From Actinostola sp. cb2023 (lineage: Eukaryota; Cnidaria; Anthozoa; Actiniaria; Actinostolidae): DNA of 64,000 bases. Location: contig JAUJYZ010000222.1 of assembly GCA_033675265.1 (NCBI GenBank), positions 526,001-590,000 on the forward strand, given 5' to 3'. The notes beneath the pieces are model-generated. The model saw only the letters and a list, made by a program, of their open reading frames with translations. It was not told the origin of the DNA and did no database searches. Shown piece by piece: positions 27,201 to 36,200 of this stretch. The position numbers and the translations under genes were made by a program. Every line of letters starts with the position of its first letter. Position 1 is the first letter of the stretch.

Positions 27201-30200
27201 AGTTAGTGTACAAGCCATATACTCACTTGAGTCTTGAGCTTGACTTTGCACCCATAACAGTGTGGTCAATTTCTGCCTTTTTGGTCTGGATTAGCTTTTT
27301 GATTGTTGATGCGTCCTACAAAATATAAAATAATATTTGAATATATGCCTCATACATACATTGGAACCACCAGAACAGATACCAAAGTGTGATGTACCTT
27401 ATAGACTTGTGATCCTGGTTCATTAAAGGTGTGAGCATTTTTGACCATTATCTGAAGGTCTTTCTCCAAATCCTCAACTAAAGAATAATAGTGGCTCTGT
27501 AACAAAAACAAATAGTATATAATAAGTAAATAACTTTTTTAGGTCAATCCATTTTTTATTTATTATGTCTACTGATTGTCCCAATGGCATATAATAAGTT
27601 GACTACATTATTTTCCATTTTATTTTATTAGCTTTACAGGGCAGAGAAAGGACCCTAGGTCCAGGCAAGCTCTGCTCCGTACATAACAAACATTACTAGT
27701 AACTACAATGTAGTTTGTTGTTTTGAAACCATTAGAATTAAGCCATCAGACCTGGACGGTTTGAAAAGACTCATATTTGACTGTTCTCAACATTTCAAAT
27801 ACAGACTGAAGTGTGTTACATGTTGTTTTCATTGAACAAACTATGACATCACAGATCTACCGTAATTAATCAATCATCTGTTACAGCACAGGGAACCCAT
27901 GCAAGGGACAAGTGGTACATCCACACTGGGAGCCTCAACCTCCAAGAACCATTTCACTTGAGGAAGCAAGGGTGGTCAATTATGCCTAGTTACATACCCT
28001 GACTCGCATACAGATGGTCTTCAAATCAATGGGTTCTTTGATTACTTCGTAATACTCTGGATAAAGCTGAAAGTAAGAGAGTATTGGTTATTATCCTATA
28101 CATATTACATCTCAGCCAATCAGAGCTCACCATTTCTGTGAAATACAGAGCGGTATTTCATAGTTTGTATTAGCCAATCAAAACATTGTAAATTTTAATT
28201 GTTGATGTAATATGTATAGGATAATATGGCTATTCCATGGTTTTCTATGGAATATAGGCGGAAATTTCACTCAAATATTATATTATTTTAGTATACAACG
28301 AGCCTTTTATACCAAATAAAAAAAAATTTTCATGAAATATCTGCCCGTATTCCATAGAAAACCATTGAATAACCAATAACTATTTAGATTCTTAGAGAGC
28401 CACCTGAAAATTATCCCATACATGTAAGTAATGGTTTGTCACCCTCTATTTAAATATAGTTGTATAAATAAATAATGTTATTTAGTATAATTTTAGACAG
28501 TGAATATAGAGTTTTGTGAGGTGTGATTGGTCGAGCGACCAGTGATTATGAGACGATAATCATTGCTCAAGAGTGGAAGTAAAATCACCAACGTGAAAGT
28601 ACTAATAAAACGGGTTTTTTTATTCTGAATTTCGTCTTTTCTCTGATATTCAAGTCTAAAATTATACTAAAACACTTCGTCTCAGTGAATATTCACCGAT
28701 AATCACTTCGCCTTCGGCAAATAATAATAATGATTTGTTATTGTTAAGTACCATTAGCTATTAAAATGACTTACATCCTTTGGAGGAAGACGTTTAAAAA
28801 GTTCACAGATAATGCGCCCATGACTGTCTTTCTGTTCAAGGATGGTTCCTAACATGTCCTCAAAGTATGGCATGTTGGACTCTCCATCTGTTGATGATTC
28901 ATCATCATCATCACCTAAAGATAAAGGAAATTATAATTTTAGGTGATTATTATTATTATTATCATGATTATGGATTGTTAAACTAATATTGATCAATAAA
29001 TTGTGTGATTGATTGATTGATTAACTGACTGACTAGCTGATTGGTTGACTGAGTCCTTGAATGATTGAATAACTGACTGATTGACCAAGTGATTGATTGA
29101 CTGACTGATAGCCAAGTGATTGATTGGCTGACTGATTGTCCAAGTGATTGATTGGCTGACTGATATACCAAGTGATTGATTGGCTGACTGATTGGCCAAG
29201 TGATTGATTGGCTGACTGATTGACCAAGTGATTGATTGGCTGACTGATTGGCCAAGTGATTGATTGGCTGACTGATATACCAAGTGATTGATTGGCTGAC
29301 TGATTGGCCAAGTGATTGATTGGCTGACTGATATACCAAGTGATTGATTGGCTGACTGATTGGCCAAGTGATTGATTGGCTGACTGATATACCAAGTGAT
29401 TGATTGGCTGACTGATTGGCCAAGTGATTGATTGGCTGACTGACTGATATACCAAGTGATTGATTGGCTGACTGATTGGCCAAGTGATTGATTGGCTGAC
29501 TGACTGATATACCAAGTGATTGATTGGCTGACTGATTGGCCAAGTGATTGATTGGCTGACTGATTGGCCAAGTGATTCACTGATTGGCCAAGTGATTCAC
29601 TGATTGGCCAAGTGATTCACTGATTGGCCAAGTGATTCACTGATTGGCCAAGTGATTGATTGACACAAACTACTACTACATGTAGATACCGTAAATGCTC
29701 GATTTAGCGCCCCGGGCGCTTATTAAATTTTTAGACCTCTAGGGGGAGGCGCTTATTCGAGGGGGGCGCTTATTGGAAGCAGGGCGCTTATTTCTTTTCT
29801 CAGATGATGAACTCAATGTTTTCTTATATAAGGTACTGTAACATTTTTTACATATACAGTGAATAAAAATAGCAAACATGTACCGTGCGGTACTTGGTAA
29901 ACTGTATACTGGTATACTGTAAATATACAGTCATTTGCAAAAATTCTGGCCGCCACGGTATATCAATATATCAATATATCGGGTGCATCACTAATACTAT
30001 TAAATGAAGCAAAATTTACAAACAACAAACGTAAGACTAAGATAAACATTATACTAAATAATTCTACCAACTTTGCTGGCGTTAACCCGCTTTAAGGGGA
30101 ATTTTCGATTATTTAATTACCCATAATGCACCCAATATATTGATATATTGATATTTCGTAGCGGCCAGAATTTTTGCAAATGACTGTACGGTATTGACAT

Positions 30201-33200
30201 ACGGTATACCATGTTTCTGTTTATCGGTAAAGTTTTATTTTAGAGAGTTGTTTCTGAATTTCTTTTAGGGGGCGCTTATTGGAAGGGGGCACTTATAAAA
30301 ATTTTTAGACCTCTAGGGGGAGGCGCTTATTCGAGGAGGGCACTTATTGGAAGCAGGGCGCTTAATCGAGCATTTACGGTATTCCAAATGCCCCATACCA
30401 GGTTCCTTCTTGGACTGTCTACAGGCACCACCTGCTTTGTCTTTCTGTGTCTTGTCCTTGTTTACTGAACTAGAATCACTCTCAGCATCATCATCCTGTT
30501 GATCAGAAAACAAAAAACTTTTGACACTTTATCCATGCAAGAAATAGTTAACACTCTCTAGATGGACACCTTTTGCACCAGACACCCACACCTTTATCAA
30601 GTCTCTGTTTCTCCTCCAACAAGAAGGAAAGCAAACATACCAAGCAAGATACATGTAGTCTCTGTTGCTCAGCTTACAACTATAAATTTCTCTAAACCAG
30701 ACACCTCACTATTATAGTGAGATGGCAAAAGATAGTCCTTGGGGTGTCTGGCTTCACTGTATTATAAAACAAATATTATTGTGCTTGTAAATACATGTAC
30801 AATGTACCTTGTCTTCTGCAATAGCATCATCTGATTCTTCTGGTGGAAAGATAGAAACAGTGAAATTTGAAAAAAAACATACAGAGTACAGAATAATTTG
30901 TGCAAAATCAAGCTTTGGACAACAGAGAAATACTTTTCTAATTTTTAATTTTTATTGTTTGAAAAGAACAAAGTTTTCTGGAATTGTAAACAAAGCATGT
31001 GACTAGTGTTAGTGTATGTGGTTATTGAAGCAGTATGCAGGAATGTTTTTTTCCAGAAAGAATGTTCTGCTCGTTCAATCAATTAGAGTTGGACCTCCTG
31101 TAAGCGACCACCAAAAATGTCAAGTTTTGTGGTCGCTTACAAGAGATTCCAACTATAGTGATTTGACTTGGAAATGAACTTTTGGGAATTTGGAAAACTG
31201 GTCACTTAGGAGAAGTGGTCGCTTACATGAGTGGTCACAACCAGAGGTTCAACTGTAATCACAAATTCATTTTTCTTACCATCCTCTTTTCCACTTAAAA
31301 GTAACTCTTTCTTCTCTTCAAATATCTCTTTCAGTTCCTCAGCGTCATTGTATTCCTGACTATCAGGTTTATAGAACTTCATTGCATTGTCAAGAAGAAG
31401 TTCCACATCTTGAATAAAGGTTTCAACGTCTTCATATTCATCTGTTTTTAGTCGTTGCTACAACACAATAAATTGTCACTTGAATTAATTATCATGGTTT
31501 TAAACCACATTTTTTTCAATGCTCATGGGAGGAGCATACCAATCTTGGGCTCCCTGTGTTCATTATGGGCTCCCTGTGGTAAGCAGACAAAAACATTTCA
31601 GCTCGAGGTTGAAAAGATGTTAGGATCCTGGCTGGGAGAACTAGAGACAAGTCTTCAATATTCTGTTCTGCAGACATTCTCCCAAAACAGGAAATACAAT
31701 GACCCCCCTGACAGAGTTAAACAAATCAGTGCCCCTCTTCAAAAAATGGTATAATGGATCAAAAGCATTCTCGAAATAGATAGAATTTACAGATTATTAT
31801 TATTAATTAATATGTGTACACTGTACATAAATTATTATTATTATTATTATTACATCTGTATATCTAAACAACTTTTTATTGGGATACCTGTATTTTCAGC
31901 AGATCTATGGGACTGGACACCACTTCATAGTATTCTGGACTGGTCCTAATAAAGTTTAAAAATGCACAGAAATAAAGAGACCATACTTGCAATAACAAGG
32001 GAAATAACTATATTTCTCCAAACCTTCTCTTAGGAACCCTTATCAAGGATTCACACATGATTCTACCATCCTCTGTACGATAGTTCCTGATTAGTTCATA
32101 TAACTCTGCACAAATATCAGCCTTCAATAGAATCATTAAATCAATTAGTATTCATAAATGTACCGGTAATTGCCTTGTGTTTACTAAGAGTGAGGTTAAT
32201 ACTAATTAATACTAATATTTTGTGGTCAAGATAAATTATGGACACAATACTAAACTACATGTACATACACCGATTCCGAACATGGCGACCAATTTGAATA
32301 ACCATTGTTCCCGACTGACCAGCCTCTCATACAGGTGAGAATGCTTTTGTGTTTCCACATGAACACGAGGCTAATCAGTCAAAGAACAATGGTTATTCAA
32401 ACTGGTCACCATGTTTGGAATCGGTGTATGTACACTACTGCACTAGACTATACTGCACAACACTAAACTACACTACAATACACTGTACTACACAACACTA
32501 AACTACACTACAATACACTGTACTACACAACACTAAACTACAATACAATACACTGTACTACACTACAATACACTGTACTACACTACAATACACTGTACGT
32601 ACTACACTTACTACACAACACTAAACTACACTACAATACACTGTACTACACAACACTAAACTACACTACAATACACTGTACTACACAACACTAAACTACA
32701 CTACAATACACTGTACTACACTACAATACACTGTACTACACTACAATACACTGTACGTACTACACTTACTACACAACACTAAACTACACTACAATACACT
32801 GTACTACACAACACTAAACTACACTACAATACACTGTACTACACAACACTAAACTACACTACAATACACTGTACTACACAACACTTACTACACAACACTA
32901 AACTACACTACAATACACTGTACTACACTACAATACACTGTACGTACTACACTTACTACACAACACTAAACTACACTACAATACACTGTACTACACAACA
33001 CTAAACTACACTACAATACACTGTACTACACAACACTAAACTACACTACAATACACTGTACTACACAACACTAAACTACACTACAATACACTGTACTACA
33101 CAACACTAAACTACACTACAATACACTGTACTACACTACACTACACTACACTACACTAAACTACACTACACTTACTACACAACACTAAACTACACTACAA

Positions 33201-36200
33201 TACACTGCACAACACTAAACTACACTACAATACACTGTACTACACAACACTAAACTACACTACAATACACTGTACTACACTACACTTACTACACTACAAT
33301 ACACTGTACTACACAACACTAAACTACACTACAATACACTGTACTACACTACACTTACTACACAACACTAAACTACACTACACTACAATACACTGTACTA
33401 CACTACAATACACTGTACGTACTACACTTACTACACAACACTAAACTACACTACAATACACTGTACTACACTACACTTACTACACAACACTAAACTACAC
33501 TACACTACAATACACTGTACTACACTACAATACACTGTACGTACTACACTTACTACACACACACACTAAACTACACTACAATACACTGTACTACACTACA
33601 CTTACTACACAACACTAAACTACACTACACTACAATACACTGTACTACACAACACTAAACTACAATACAATACACTGTACTACACTACACTTACTACACA
33701 ACACTAAACTACACTACACTACACTACAATACACTGTACTACACTACAATACACTGTACGTACTACACTTACTACACAACACTAAACTACACTACAATAC
33801 ACTGTACTACACAACACTAAACTACACTACAATACACTGTACTACACAACACTTACTACACAACACTAAACTACACTACAATACACTGTACTACACTACA
33901 ATACACTGTACGTACTACAATACACTGTACGTACTACACTTACTACACAACACTAAACTACACTACAATACACTGTACTACACTACAATACACTGTACGT
34001 ACTACACTTACTACACAACACTAAACTACACTACACTACAATACACTGTACTACACTACAATACACTGTACGTACTACTTACTACACAACACTAAACTAC
34101 ACTACAATACACTGTACTACACAACACTAAACTACACTACAATACACTGTACTACACTACACTTACTACACTACAATACACTGTACTACACTACAATACA
34201 CTGTACGTACTACACTTACTACACAACACTAAACTACACTACACTACAATACACTGTACTACACTACAATACACTGTACGTACTACACTTACTACACAAC
34301 ACTAAACTACACTACAATACACTGTACTACACAACACTAAACTACACTACAATACACTGTACTACACTACACTTACTACACTACAATACACTGTACTACA
34401 CTACAATACACTGTACGTACTACACTTACTACACAACACTAAACTACACTACAATACACTGTACTACACAACACTAAACTACACTACAATACACTGTACT
34501 ACACTACACTACACTACACTACACTAAACTACACTACAATACACTGTACTACACAACACTAAACTACACTACAATACACTGTACTACACAACACTAAACT
34601 ACAATACAATACACTGTACTACACTACACTTACTACACAACACTAAACTACACTACACTACAATACACTGTACTACACTTACTACACAACACTAAACTAC
34701 ACTACAATACACTGTACGTACTACACTTACTACACAACACTAAACTACACTACAATACACTGTACTACACAACACTAAACTACACTACAATACACTGTAC
34801 TACACAACACTAAACTACACTACAATACACTGTACTACACAACACTACACTACACTACAATACACTGTACTACACTACACTTACTACACAACACTAAACT
34901 ACACTACACTACAATACACTGTACTACACTACAATACACTGTACGTACTACACTTACTACACAACACTAAACTACACTACAATACACTGTACTACACAAC
35001 ACTAAACTACACTACAATACACTGTACTACACTACACTAAACTACACTACAATACACTGTACTACACAACACTAAACTACACTACAATACACTGTACTAC
35101 ACAACACTAAACTACACTACAATACACTGTACTACACTACACTACACTACACTACACTAAACTACACTACAATACACTGTACTACACAACACTAAACTAC
35201 ACTACAATACACTGTACTACACAACACTACACTACACTACAATACACTGTACTACACTACACTAAACTACACTACAATACACTGTACTACACTACACTTA
35301 CTACACAACACTAAACTACACTACACTACAATACACTGTACTACACTACAATACACTGTACGTACTACACTTACTACACAACACTAAACTACACTACAAT
35401 ACACTGTACTACACTACACTTACTACACAACACTAAAGTACAAGTGCTGCATAACACTACACTAAAATTTACACCGTACCACACTACACTACACAATACT
35501 AGACTACACTATAATACTCAGATTTACTACACTTCACTACACTCAAGAGTACACTACATGTAGTAACACTATACACTACACAACACTACACCAGCAGATG
35601 AAGGGCAAAAATGGTGAAATGATATGTAATCTTATTATAAAAGACCATTGATTGATTGATTGATTGGAAAGAACTTGGATCCATAACGTACACTACTATG
35701 GAACTTAGCAGACATTCAAAAATAACTTTGTTATCAATTCTCACACTGAACAATGCCAAAAATAGAGGGGAAATTTTACAACATATTTTGCTTACTTCAA
35801 AATAATGTATTTACTTTTGTATTTTTGTAATAAGTTGATCCAAAAATTACCTTATCATTACTGCAAATATATCGATAATTAACGCAGTATAAAAAAATAA
35901 CTTTGGCCATTTCCAAAAATAGAAATTCAGAGAGGACTTTTATTATTTTTAGCACGTTTTATATCTATATCTAAATTCCTATACTCAAACTCAGCGTGTA
36001 AAACAAAAATAACTTAATAAGAGATGAAAGAATGATCTATAACTAAGTAAACAGAAAAAAATCCACGTTAAACTAGAGCTATTTTAGTCTTTGTAGTGAA
36101 AAATTACGTGCGTGAAGAAAAAAATACCAGATTTGAGACTCGAGTTAAAGTTCAAAAAACTCACTTTTACGGGTAAATAGTACGAAAACTCCTTTCAAAA

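Noticed and set aside
28983..29580. Three overlapping Gln-Ser-Val-rich frames on the minus strand
   Set aside because: Produced by a 28-bp repeat lacking stops in any frame; no start, splice or homology support.
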